Shown here: positions 45,637 to 57,500 of the stretch, one piece after another | Layout: each line of letters opens with the position of its first letter | Numbering within the stretch: position 1 is the stretch's first letter | Origin: Mytilus galloprovincialis | Lineage: Eukaryota > Mollusca > Bivalvia > Mytilida > Mytilidae | Reading direction: 5' to 3' | Assembly (NCBI RefSeq): GCF_965363235.1 | Contig: NC_134838.1 | Span: 2,485,001-2,549,000, forward strand | Length of the DNA stretch: 64,000 bases | The notes under the pieces: generated by a model | Seen by the model: the letters and a program-made list of their open reading frames with translations, nothing else | Told to the model about the DNA's origin: nothing | Databases searched by the model: none | Position numbers and translations under genes: made by a program

Positions 45637-47319
45637 CTGGATAAAATAAGGACACAAATATTGTCTTGAAACAGGCCATTTATGGACCCCTCATAAAGTT
45701 TTTGCAAGGGTTCGTACAGTGTAGTGAGCATGGTGCTCTTATTACACAAGACATTGGATCTTGTTAAAATGTATTCCCATTCCGACCAGACGTGATGGCG
45801 TACTTTTACGTCCCACATAGCTATAGGGTTGACCAACTTCGACCAGGTTTTACTACCGGTCGGAAAAAGAAAATTTGTTATTTGGATGGAGAGTTGTCTC
45901 ATTGGTACTCAAACCACATCTTCCTATATCTATATCTACTAGTAAATTTCTCACTCACTCTAGGCCTTTGCAAACTTTTTCATAGATAAAAAAAATGGCT
46001 ACAATGTAGAAAGTTTTGCTGTACCTGTTAAATAAGAACATCACTTAACATTTTTACAATATATACACGCTTATGAGACCACAAAGATCGTACGTCCTCT
46101 TGATACTGTTTGCTTATATTTGGCATTGCATCAATCTAATTAAAAACCGATCTCTCATCGCTCCCGTTTTCTGATATGTCGCGTGGGAGATCTAACGAAA
46201 CCCACTTTGAGGTCACATGTTCAACTTCTTTGACTATAAGTTAACAAAAAAATACAATAAAATACAGAAAAAGGGTAACCAATGACATCTCAAATACCAA
46301 AGTAAGAAAGTGATTTGTGACGGTTTTGTCAACGAACTGTACAGCGATTATTTAAAAACGCACAACAAAGTCGACATATTTGGAGGAACGAACAATACAG
46401 TTAGAGAAAACTTATTTAGTATGATATTGCGTTTATTCTAAGTTCTAGGGAAGATTTGAAGGCACGTACATGTAGTAATTCAACGTATAGTTTTTTTTAT
46501 TATTGCTTAAGGTATTTTAAAATACGCAAAGATGTATCCACGAAAAGATATTCAGCATTGTTTATCGCATAAAACGTATGAAATTGCACCATGTCCGTGC
46601 GTTTGCATCTAGCAGTTTTATTAGACAGATAATTTATGTGGCAATTTTTTGAAGCAAAATCAGTCAATGTACAGAGAGACACACACACAGTTTTCCGTAC
46701 ATACAAATGTTCGCTAGTACCTTGCAAAATAAATGTCAGTGCGAAAATTTAACAAAACTAAACATTTAGAAGAAAAATGTGGAGGAATCTATCTGTTTGT
46801 GACAAAGCTCTGATACCGTACCCAGGTTTCGGCTATTTTGCTGGGGTTTTGTTAATATTATTCTGTGTAAACACACACTAATTGAATTTTCTGACCAATA
46901 ACTTTAGAAATTAAAACTGTATTTTTTGTGTAAGCGTATGATCATAAAGCGTGTAAACAGAATAGTCAAAAATGCTTTGAGCTCAGATTTGCGTTTGAGA
47001 GTTGAAATCTTAATTTCATCACTTTGGACAGTTCCACTATATACACTGAAAATTCAAATCGAGCTTTAATATTCTAAACATGTCGGAGCAGAGCTGTTAC
47101 TATTTGGCTAGCCGCTTCCTTATGGACTGATAATCATTCTTGAAGTATCATAATGTATGATACAAGTACTTTTTTGGTATTTTTGTCGGTTAAAACACTT
47201 TATTCAAGTTGTTTAACTTGAGAAGAATTTTTAAAAATTGAAATAGAAAATAAATGAAACTGATTTCTTGTAAAATCAATCTCTTAAAGTGTTACTATTT
47301 TTCAATTAATATGATAATT

Positions 47320-48319
47320 ATACCCCCGCTTTAAAAAAGGGGGGGTATACTGTTTTACCTCTGTCTGTCAGTCCGTCCGTCCGTCCATCAGTCCGTCAGT
47401 CCGTCCGTCAGTCAGTCAGTCCGTCCCATGAAACTTTCGTCACATTTTTCTCAGGAACTACACATCCACCCTTTCTGTAATTTGGTATCAACATTTATAT
47501 ATGTCAGCCATACCGTGTGATGCGTTTTCAGATTCATCACTTGACAACTTCCTGTTTACCGAACACTTGTCTGATTTTACACATGATAGCCAAGTTGAAA
47601 ATTTTCGTCACATTTTTCTCAGGAACTACAATACAAGGATTTCTGAAATTTGGTTTCAGGATTTATATAAGTCAGCTATACCGTGTGATGCGTTTTCAGA
47701 TTCATCACTTGACAACTTCCTGTTTACCGAACACTTGTCTGATTTTACACATGATAGCCAAGTTGAAAATTTTCGTCACATTTTTCTCAGGAACTACAAT
47801 ACAAGGATTTCTGAAATTTGGTTTCAGGATTTATATAAGTCAGCTATACCGTGTGATGCGTTTTCAGATTCATCACTCGACAACTTTCTGTTTACCGAAC
47901 ACTTGTATGATTTTACACATGATAGCCAAGTTGAAAATTTTCGTCACATTTTTCTCAGGAACTACAATACAAGGATTTCTGAAATTTGGTTTCAGGATTT
48001 ATATAAGTCAGCTATACCGTGTGATGCGTTTTCAGATTCATCACTCGACAACTTCCTATTTACCGAACACTTGTATGATTTTACACATGATAACCAAGTT
48101 AAAAATTTTCGTCACATTTTTCTCAGGAACTACAATACAAGGATTTCTGAAATTTGGTTTCAGGATTTTTATAAGTCAGCTATACCGTGTGATGCGTTTT
48201 CAGATTCATCACTCGACAACTTCCTGTTTACCGAACACTTGCATATTTTTACACTATTAATATTATCCACTTGCGGCGGGGGTATCATCAGTGAGCAGTA
48301 GCTCGCAGTTTCACTTGTT
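47320..48319. mobile_element. HINE/pearl-like element with five 168-bp tandem repeats
   Basis: It is absent from the matching place in units 1 and 2, where ATAATT runs straight into TCATTTGCC, so this is a clean insertion between two T. The left end is a hairpin, TACCCCCGCTTT-AAAA-AAGGGGGGGTA; the right part carries GCGGGGGTA, the inverse of TACCCCCGC, then a small hairpin GAGC-AGTA-GCTC near the end. A (GTCC)n microsatellite follows the left end. Five repeats start at 47513, 47681, 47849, 48017 and 48185, spacing exactly 168 bp. Sub-terminal inverted repeats, microsatellite, tandem core, 3' hairpin and insertion between T and T are features of Helentron-associated (HINE, including bivalve pearl) elements; the class is an inference. 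Confidence 0.8.
47513..48260 (+). repeat. 168-bp tandem repeat core
   Basis: Because 168 is a multiple of 3 and the unit lacks stops in two frames, long plus-strand frames of 266 and 247 codons run across it. Changes between copies are about as often replacing (S to Y, S to N, E to K, L to F) as silent, which does not suggest protein selection. Regarded as non-coding. Confidence 0.85.
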
Positions 48320-48365
48320 TCATTTGCCTAAAAAGGAACTGATGATTAATGAATTCGCTGTAAAA

Positions 48366-48432
48366 AATAAAAATCCACAGGCATACACCTTTGTGTCATT
48401 AAAAATCCACAGGCATACACCTTTGTGTCAAT
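48366..48432. repeat. 32-bp minisatellite, 2 copies, unit 3
   Basis: Two copies of the unit AAAAATCCACAGGCATACAC plus CTTTGTGTCA. Confidence 0.9.
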
Positions 48433-48761
48433 TTGGTATTAATGTAGTTCGAATGTGATCCTGAGTCCGTCATTCGTTGATTTAAAAATAATTTTTCATT
48501 AAAATTTATGATTAATACTACTACGCGAATGGAATAATTCGTTCAAATTATTATCAAATTTATCATCGAACAATACATAATGACATATAATAGAACAATA
48601 ACATAATGCCGGGATCTTTAAAAGTACAGCGAAACAATGAACCACACAAAAGTCGCATATACTAAACACACCAGCAAAAATGAAAGATAATACAAACACA
48701 TTCATTTTGTATACAATGTAGGTACCAAGCCACGTCAAATGAATATCACATAAAACAGACC

Positions 48762-48862
48762 ATGCGTACGGTGACCTATAGTTGTTAATTTTGTGTCATT
48801 GTGGTCTCTTGTGAAGAGTTGTCTCATTGGCAATCATACCACATCTTCTTTTTTATATATAC
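48762..48862 (-). repeat. R1 5' fragment in unit 3
   Basis: Equivalent of 36695-36825 but missing about 30 bp at one side (CATGCGTACGGTGACCTATA), so the GGCCTTCAACAATGAGC part is deleted. Confidence 0.8.
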
Positions 48863-49596
48863 AAACAGTAAAAGTAATATTAATAATTAAACAACTTGAA
48901 AGACAAATAAAAGGACAATATAAAACGTAGTTAAGATTATAAACAACGTCAGTACGCAGAATCTACACATCAAGACCGTCATGTATTATTTGTGAAGTTG
49001 ATACGGAAAATTTATCAGCAAGGTCTTGGTACCTTCCGATGAACTTTTTTAGAAAAGGACGAGACGTTAATTCTTTGACATACCCCTGGTTCGTCAACTT
49101 TCTGGTCAGACACTAATGACGTTTTACAAAGTCTGAGAAGGAGCTGCAAGCTCTTGAATAGCGAATAAGTTTGGAAATGTATATCCCATATACAGGTGAA
49201 GTTGGTATATTGCTACTAAGGTCACTGGGGGAAAGCGGTCGTCCGTACATTCCGTTACGGACCGCCCAATATGGTAGATGGCAGTATCGATAAGATTTTA
49301 TGTTTCTCAAATTCTTTTGATCGGAAGCATTGTCGATAGAGAAAATTGGTAATTGTCTGTGAGATATATAGAACAACACAAATATCAAGTGTTCTGGAGA
49401 TAAAATAACGATATAATGGTAATATATACAACTTTTTTTAAAAAAACGAGAAGCTGTACGTAACTTTAAAAATGAAAATAGAACAGCTGTTCGTAACGGA
49501 TCTTACGGTCGTGCTTAACTCACTTATAATTTTATCGATTTGTCAAATGTATACCACTAACTTCTATCAATGTAACAATTTGATGGTCATATTGCA

Positions 49597-50954
49597 CTGT
49601 TTACAGAATACATAAAAGTCTTGGAATACAGATACAAAACAACATAATATGTACGTAAGTTTCTAGTCATGGATATAATGTAATTCCGTGACAAAATATA
49701 TTTTATTATTTTTGGGGGATTTTCCTAGTATTAAGGCCACCCACTGTCCGGCCCCATTCCCCCATGTTTTTGACACTTCCTTCGAAAATATGCATCTTAA
49801 CAAACTCTGATGAGTAGAATTAATCTTCTATAATATTTTTTTTTCCGAAATCCTTTAAAGAAATAAGTACGTTTTTTTAACGCACTATTTCAACTGATTG
49901 CATGCTGATAAATTGTCCTGTTGAATTGTCATTCGCGGACTTCATATGCATGATCAAAATATGAATCTGTGTGGATATATTGTTGGACAAAAGAAACGTT
50001 ACATTTATAAATACAAAAACAAACCCGTCTATGTAACGTTTCTTTTGTCCAGTGTTTAGTATATTTTGCTTGTTTCGTGTCGGTGTTTTATAGAATAAAA
50101 AACAACAAATGAAGAATTATCTATAATTTATTTCTTTAATGAGAAGAAAAAAAAATACTAAAAGAAAGAAAAGTGATTCCGTATCTTTAGATTTTTTTTT
50201 TTTAATTTTATTCAAATCTCAACTACATGTACATATCTAAAAAAAAAAAAAAGTTAACATATACAGCGTCCAATGTATATAACGTATACTTTTCATTTGT
50301 ATATATATTTCTATAAAACAGTATACGTCTATTAGAACGGTGGTATTGTCTTGAAGTGCCATCCGTAATCTATATAATTGCTCTGTTTTTACTTAGTAAA
50401 ATGTCTTATTGTTATCTGTCATATGATATAACAATACAACATTACGTACATTTTGTTGATGTAGTAAAATTACAACTTTCAAAATTTTATGTTCCAAAAT
50501 ACAAAGTCATACAAGTCATAAAGTCATAAACATGATGATGTACGCTATTCCTGAAGACCCTCTTTCACTACGGACAGAATTTTAGTCAATCTAATGGACA
50601 ATTCTCTAGTGGAACATGCAGATGAGCCGGCAATGTACCATTGTTTGAACGGAATTTTGTGAATTTTAGGTATTCAATACAAACAAGGTAAGATTTGCTG
50701 TTCAATGTAATGTTCATTGAAGCCATGAAGGACTTGTTATTTGCCAAAATCTCATCTTTGTCAAATGGTATGTCTTTGTATGTGTGTTCGCAAGTGTTCG
50801 CAAAACAATACCTTAAAAGCAGGTTAGCGAGCGTTTTGTTGTTTGATTTGGGTTTTCGATTTAACGGATGCATTAAATGAAGAAATGAATAGGAATTGCT
50901 ATAGAGAAGACCTGTATTCAAAATATGATTTAGGGAGACCCAGATACAGTAAAA
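49597..50954. other. No gene recognised; contains a short hairpin
   Basis: Right flank of the triplication. At 49984-50051 there are perfect 21-bp inverted arms, TGGACAAAAGAAACGTTACA-T and its complement, around a 26-bp loop. A minus-strand open frame at 50586-50921 (95 codons from its first ATG) has no domain and no splice support. Confidence 0.45.
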
Positions 50955-51140
50955 TATACTTTGCTCATTGTAAAAGGCTGTACGGTGACTTATATGGCAT
51001 TTTATTTCTGGTGGGGACTAAGAGTTGTCTCATTGGCAATCATATCTCATCCTCGTATTCTTGTATCATTTGTGGGAAGGTCAAGAAATGTTTATATGCC
51101 TGGTGAGGTGTCTCATTTGTAATCTTACCACACCTTCTAA
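50955..51140 (-). repeat. Diverged R1 copy
   Basis: Plus-strand reading: TTTGCTCATTGTAAAAGGCT, GTACGGTGACTTATATGGCA, AGTTGTCTCATTGGCAATCA and a second, poorer GTCTCATTTGTAATCTTACC nearby. Repeat remnant. From 51141 to 51737 nothing else is supported, apart from a 51240-51370 segment resembling the repeat at 60240-60340. Confidence 0.6.
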
Positions 51141-51737
51141 TTTTAATGTTTAGCGACACATTAAAATAAAAAGACCAAATGAACCAGGGCGTCATGTAAG
51201 CACAACATAATTATTCGGCCTTCATTTTTTATGTTGTTTTTTTTTTTTTCAATTGCTGCGTCGTTAGTTTTCTAGGTTTGGTTTTGTATAGTGTTGTTTG
51301 TCTTCTCCTTTTTTCTTCCCTCTCTTTATGCCCTGTCGTTGTCAGTTTCTTTTTGACTTATGATCAGTTTGATTAGATATCCATAATAAGCTTGTTGTAT
51401 CTTATGCCACTCTTTAATCGTTGTATAGTTTCATATAAATATTTTTGAATGATTCATTTTCGTCCGAACGTGAAATTTCAATTCATGTTCGGCGGTATTT
51501 CAGAAGAGGTAGTGAAACAAATTTCACAGATGTTCATCACACAAGAGCCATTTTCCTGCTTTTCATATCAAATTTCTGAAATTACTTCAGATGTTGATCC
51601 TTTGAGTGAAACAAATACTTTTTTTAAACATTTTTAATTTAAGTGACTGAACTGATCAGAAAAGTCAGTATTTTATTTATTTTATTTTTATTTTAAACAT
51701 ATAAATTTATAGTGTATTAGGAAATAAGTTTTGCAAC

Positions 51738-52010
51738 TTATATTAATCCCTTTCCACTTTGCGGGTGCGAATGCTGCCTTGTAGCGGCATTACCCTGCTC
51801 ATTTTCGAAATCTACAAGGGTGTCTTTTACGTGCAAGAGATATGGCTCTCTCTTAACATGGGTCAGCCATTTATCGTCCCATTCCGACGGACTATCATAG
51901 TTTCCTCAAGACCATACTCGCAAATGGTGTCAAGGAAGAGACTGACCGGGAATCGAACAAGGAACCTTTGTGTTAGACGTCCGATACACTAACCACTACA
52001 CCAATGTCAG
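51738..52010 (-). mobile_element. tRNA-derived SINE
   Basis: Read on the minus strand it begins CTGACATTGGTGTAGTGGTT with an A-box (TGGTGTAGTGG), and about 45 bases later has a B-box (TGTTCGATTCCC). These are the internal RNA polymerase III promoter elements of a tRNA. The T-stem and acceptor stem pair poorly, so it is not a working tRNA gene. The body continues GGCTGACCCATGTTAAGAGA, GCCATATCTCTTGCACGTAA, CTTGTAGATTTCGAAAATGA and ends near GGGATTAATATAAGTTGC. I recognise the body as a SINE found widely in molluscs, without being able to name it. Confidence 0.72.
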
Positions 52011-53041
52011 TAGACGCTGCTGAAACATCAACAATCAATATATCTAGAACAAAAAAATAACAATAACAACGCTTTAAATCAAAATTGAATTACTAATACT
52101 GATTTTGCTCTCAAACTACTGACGCTAGAGTAATATAACTATAAGTGTTTTCATTGTTTTCATAAATGATTGTTTATTGATACAAACAATTTGTCGTTTA
52201 AACAATAAATAAAACGACATTCTCTTGAAGTAGAATTCGATTGATGAACAGGAAAAAGGATAAGTTAATTTATCAATGCTATACACCCATATTTGACTTT
52301 TCAAATATCGACAATTCTAGGGAAGGTCAAGTATCGGAAACTAAATTAACATCAATAGAGTACAATATTTCCTGGATTTCATCGTACAACTTCTTCTTCT
52401 GTATATGTTATCTGTGTCTCTAACCCGGTTACGTTAAATGATGTTAAACACAAATTACAGCTGGAATTATCATAAAACACACATTTTTTTATGTTTATAT
52501 CAAAATTCGTTTACATAAATTACATATCATGATCAGTCAAATTGAATTTATCTTACGAAAAAGACCACTACAAAGTGATTTGGCATAAATAAGCTCCCAT
52601 ATATACATTAGCAGTTCTACATATTTACAATTCATTAAGAATTTTTAGAACTATTTTTCATTAGGGAGCTTCCATTTGATTTTAAGGGGATAAGGGAAGT
52701 CTAGGATGAAACTTCGGAAAAAAAAGCAGGAAAGGATGACATTTATGTAAAATATGTTAGAATAATCTTATAAAAAAATCAAGACCGATTAGAGTAGAAA
52801 ATAATATGAAGGATATAGATTACAACTAAACAAAATGTAGAAAAACATTTTTCATCCTACCTCTCTCCTCCCTTGCTCGAGACTAAAAACTATAACAATT
52901 TGGCACTCTCTCACTAAACGAGACTTTACATATATACAGGCATTCGCTCATCATTTCTGAAATCACACTATAGAATAAATCAAGGAACAACGTTCCATAA
53001 GGTCAATAAGCCTAAAATACAGATACACTTGTAAATCTAAA
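52011..53041. other. Downstream flank of gene C, no gene recognised
   Basis: AT-rich, 3' to gene C on the minus strand, so it should include that gene's 3' untranslated region. No repeat with clear ends and no other exon were found. Confidence 0.4.
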
Positions 53042-53254
53042 TCATTTAGTACTTGTATTGTTAGGCCGCACATCTTTTTTGTGTGGCATCCATTTGTCTG
53101 CCGGTGGTTTTGCTGCTCTTTGTTTCGCTTCAATAAATTTCGCGTATCCTGGTGGTTGGTAAGCAGTAGAAAGTTTCTTCTCAGGAACAATACTAGTATT
53201 TGTCAATTGTGAATTCTTATTGGATTTAAGATTTCCATGTACAGTTTTTGTTGT
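53042..53254 (-). CDS. Gene C exon 4: terminal cytoplasmic exon
   Basis: Acceptor TTTTTTTTCAG precedes ACAACAAAAAC; phase 0. It encodes 70 residues: TTKTVHGNLKSNKNSQLTNT, then YQPPGYAKFIEAKQRAAKPP, ending KWMPHKKDVRPNNTSTK and TGA. The last 16 residues share W, P, R and NTSTK at fixed spacing with genes A and B. Confidence 0.78.
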   Translation of the reverse strand, partial: TTKTVHGNLKSNKNSQLTNTSIVPEKKLSTAYQPPGYAKFIEAKQRAAKPPADKWMPHKKDVRPNNTSTK

Positions 53255-54485
53255 CTGAAAAAAAAATCATCAATAGAGTCTCACGTATCACTTAATGTGA
53301 TGCAAAGCTTTTTTTCTCTCTGTTGTCAAGAACATTGATTTTGAAAGTTATCACTTATATGTAAATAGCTTACTTGCCATTGTTTATGATGTTTTTATAC
53401 TAAATCCGTCGGATGTGTACTGATTGATATTTAAGTTTTGTACAACTTCATTACTTCATTAGTTGTTATCATCTTTGAACTAGCTTACAGGGGATGCGAA
53501 TACTCTCAAATCGGTACTGTATGAGGTTTTGATTGTCATTTTTAAATTGTTTTCATTTTCTCCATGTTAATATAATGAGTTTGGTACTTTCAAATGGATG
53601 TTTTACGGTTTATTATACTGTTTTGCTGTTACTGCATTGTCTAGCTATATATAGGGTTATGAGAAAGTTAAACGCTCATCAACGCGTTTAGCCCGGCTAC
53701 ACTCGTTATGGACCTGTAATTTAGTGGTTGTCGTTGATTACTGTGTGTCGTGCTTATTAATTAAGCATAACTCAAATGGTCGATTTGAATTGTTTCACAT
53801 TTTCTCATGCCGAGCCTTTGTAAACCCAGGAAACGATTCCGGTCCGAATAAAAAGTTAAGGTTCTTTGGCATTTCAGATGTATAGTTCGTGCTGTAATAA
53901 CGATTCGTTTGTTATGGTTGATTGTTGGTTGTTCAACGTCCAGTGGCAAATATTGAATTCATGTTGCGGACAGAAAAAAATTAACAATACATGTAATGTT
54001 AAATTCCAGTAATAGGGGCGAGAAGGATGAAGGACGGGACATTTTGACCACCACTGGAAAATGAGGTGTATTGGATAGGGATAGAAAATTGGCAATGCAA
54101 CAGACGAGAGAAGTTGCATGGGTTCTTACCAAAAGAAAATGACAATTTTTCTATTCCCAGTCACCATTGTTGGGCTTGGTACTATGTGGATGCAAATTGC
54201 GTCCAATAGATAAATTCATAAGTCTAGTATTGTTTTAATGAATTGTTACCTTGTTCTTCGCGGTCGCCATATTGTTTGTCCTATTCGAGGGGTCATTATG
54301 TATTCGGTTGTCACGTCGACTCCAAAAGCTACCTTTATCTCCATTAGATCTCATATGCCAACACCTGAATTCAATATGTGAAAAATAAATAAGAAAATAA
54401 TGTTGACATCTGTATTGGAGGATTGAGCAATTTTTTAGTGATGTTTTTTTTTAAGACTCTCATACACCACCTATCAAACGAATTA

Positions 54486-54564
<79 letters not shown>

Positions 54565-57500
54565 ATTATTTGTCGGTACAAATATCATATATTGTATTTT
54601 CCATATATTCTGCATAAAAGTCTATAAAACGTAAGAACTTTGTTATAATACACTAAATCTCAAGGGTCACATTTAACCATCAAATGCATGAACATTAGTA
54701 AACAACATTTGATAATGGCAAATTACAAAATTACAGAAATTATCAATTTTATCTAACTTGTACTCTAGTATAGGGATGTATAAATTCACAGTGTTCTACA
54801 TATTAAAGTACACAAAACATTTGTAAATGATCTTCTTTGACATGTTGAAAGATCGGAATGATATTTGAATCTGTAAACCTAATGACAGAATTTGATATAA
54901 TTACCCCAAACATTTGAGACAACATGCTAACATACAGCACAAAAATAACAAGGCCGCACACACGCCAACTGCTCCAAGAATAATCAACAACCATAAAGGA
55001 ACTGAAAGATAAATAAATACTTTATATCATGAACAATTAACTTCAACAAAGCATATTTTAATCTAAGAACAAATTAATACCTCTTAAACAAACAATATAC
55101 CAGTTACTTATAGCATGGTATTGGTTGCAAAAACTTTTCATTTAAATGCAATATGTTTTATTCAACTGGTATATTTCTTCATTTAAACGAGCTTAATAAT
55201 AATAAATCTTAGTATAACGATTAACTAATTCGTTGTAACGAGGAATTGAAATATATAACTCCACCCTGACATTGATCGGCTTCTTTAAAATCTATCATAC
55301 ATATAAAAAATGAAGAAAATTATTGAGAAGACGATGATTTCGATAGCCAGACAAATGCTATTAGGAGGAAGATGTTATCGGTAGACAATAAGTCTGTAAA
55401 GAGACTATGTTATCGATAGCCAGGAGAAGTCTATAAAGAGACGATGTTATCGATAGCCAGGAGAAGTCTATTAAGAGGAAGATGTTATCGATAGCCAGGA
55501 GAAGTCTATTAAGAGGAAGATGTTATCGATAGCCAGAAGAATTCTATAAAGAGACGATGTTATCGATAGCCAGGAGAAGTCTATTAAGAGGAAGATGTTA
55601 TCGATTTACCGATAGCCAGAAGTCTATTAAGAGGAAGATGTTATCGATAGCCAGGAGAAGTCTATTAAGAAGAGGATGTTATCGATAGCCAGGAGAAGTC
55701 TATTAAGAGGAAGATGTTATCGATAGCCAGGAGAAGTCTATTAAGAGGAAGATGTTATCGATAGCCAGGAGAAGTCTATTAAGAGGAAGATGTTATCGAT
55801 AGCCAGAAGAAGTCTATTAAGAGGAAGATGTTATCGATAGCCAGGAGAAGTCTATTCAGAGGAAGATGTTATCGATAGCCAGGAGAAGTCTATTAAGAGA
55901 AAGATGTTATCGATAGCAAGGAGAATTCTATAAAGAGACGATGTTATCGATAACCAGGAGAAGTCTATTAAAAGGAAGATGTTATCGATAGCCAGGAGAA
56001 GTCTATTAAGAGGAAGATGTTATCGATAGCCAGGAGAATTCTATAAAGAAGCGATGTTATCGATAGCCAGGAGAATTCTATAAAGAGACGATGTTATCGA
56101 TAGCCAGGATAATTCTATAAAGAGACGATGTTATCGATAACCAGATGAAGTCTATTAAAAGGAAGATGTTATCGATAGCCAGTAGAAGTCTATTAAGAGG
56201 AAGATGTTATCGATAGCCAGAAGAAGTCTATTAAGAGGAAGATGTTCTTGGTAGACAAAATAAGTCTATTAAGATGTAGATGTTATCGAAAGCCAGGAGA
56301 AGTTTATTAAGGGGGAGATGTAATCGATATCCAGGAGAAGTCTATTAAGAGGACGATCATATCGATATCCAGAAGAAGTCTATAAAGAGACGATGTTATC
56401 GATAGCCAGGAGAATTCTATAAAGAGACGATTTTATCGATAACCAGGAGAAGTCTATTAAAAGGAAAATGTTATCGATAGCCAGGAAAAATCTATTAAGA
56501 GGAAGATGTTATCGATAGTAAAAAATCTATTAAGAGGAAGATGTTATCGATAGCCAGGAGAAGTCTATTAAGAGGAAGATGTAATCGATAGCCAGGAGAA
56601 GTCTATTAAGAGGAAGATGTTATCGATTTATCGATAGCCAGAAGTCTATTAAGAAGATGTTATCAAAAGCCAGAAGAATTCTATAAAGAGGAAGAAGATA
56701 TCGATAGCCAGTAGAAGTCTATTAAGAGGAAGATGTTATCGATAGCCAGGACAAGTCTATGAAGAGGAAGATGTTATCGATAGCCAGGAGAAGTCTATTA
56801 AGAGGAAGATGTTATCGATAGCAAGAAGAATTATATAAAGAGTCGATGTTATCGATAACCAGGAGAGGTCTATTAAAAGGAAGATGTTATCGATAGCCAG
56901 GAGAAGTCTATTAAAAGGAAAATGTTATCGTTAACCAGGAAAAGTCTATTAAAAGGAAGATGTTATCGATAGCCAGGAGAAGTCTATTAAGAGGAAGATG
57001 TTATCAATAGCCAGGAGAATTCTATAAAGAGGCGATGTTATCGATAACCAGGAGAATTCTATAAAGAGACGATGTTATCGATAGCCAGGATAATTCTATA
57101 AAGAGACGATTTTATCGATAAGCAGATGAAGACTATTAAAAGGAAGATGTTATCGATAGCCAGTAGAAGTCTATTAAGAGGAAGATGTTATCGATGGCCA
57201 GAAGAAGTCTTTTAAGAGGAAGATGTTATCGATAGCCAGAAGTCTATTAAGAAGAAGATGTTATCGAAAGCCAGAAGAATTCTATAAAGAGGAAAATGAT
57301 ACCGATAGCCAGGAGAAGTATATTAAGAGGAAGATGTTATCGATAGCCAGGAGAAGTCTATTAAGAGGAAGATGTTATCGATTGCCCAGAAGAAGTCTAT
57401 TAAGAGGAAGATGTTATCGATAGACAGATTAAGTCTATTAAGAGGAAGATGTTATCAATAGCCAGAACAATTCTATAAAGAGGCGATGTTATCGATAGCC

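Larger units (their letters stand above)
43138..49596. repeat. Tandem triplication, unit 3 (6.5 kb with insertion)
   Basis: Same layout as units 1 and 2 but interrupted at 47320-48319 by a 1-kb element. Homology ends at ATGGTCATATTGCA (49596), before CTGTTTACAG. The part after the insertion (48320-49596) is more diverged from units 1 and 2 than they are from each other. Examples are missing bases around 48538, GAAGCTGTACG for GAAGCCGTACG, and a 4-bp gain near 49072. Confidence 0.92.

Noticed and set aside
47501-48301. 266-codon plus-strand open frame as a repeat protein
   Set aside because: It is the product of a 168-bp non-coding tandem repeat inside a mobile element; a second frame is open too, and copy differences are not mainly silent.
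50586-50921. 111-codon minus-strand frame as a hypothetical gene
   Set aside because: Begins at TTG, has no recognised domain or splice context; kept only as a note.
51938-52010. Functional tRNA gene on the minus strand
   Set aside because: A- and B-boxes are present, but the acceptor and T stems do not pair well and a SINE body follows.
54423-54617. 64-codon frame with YIYIYI
   Set aside because: Translation of an (AT)n microsatellite.
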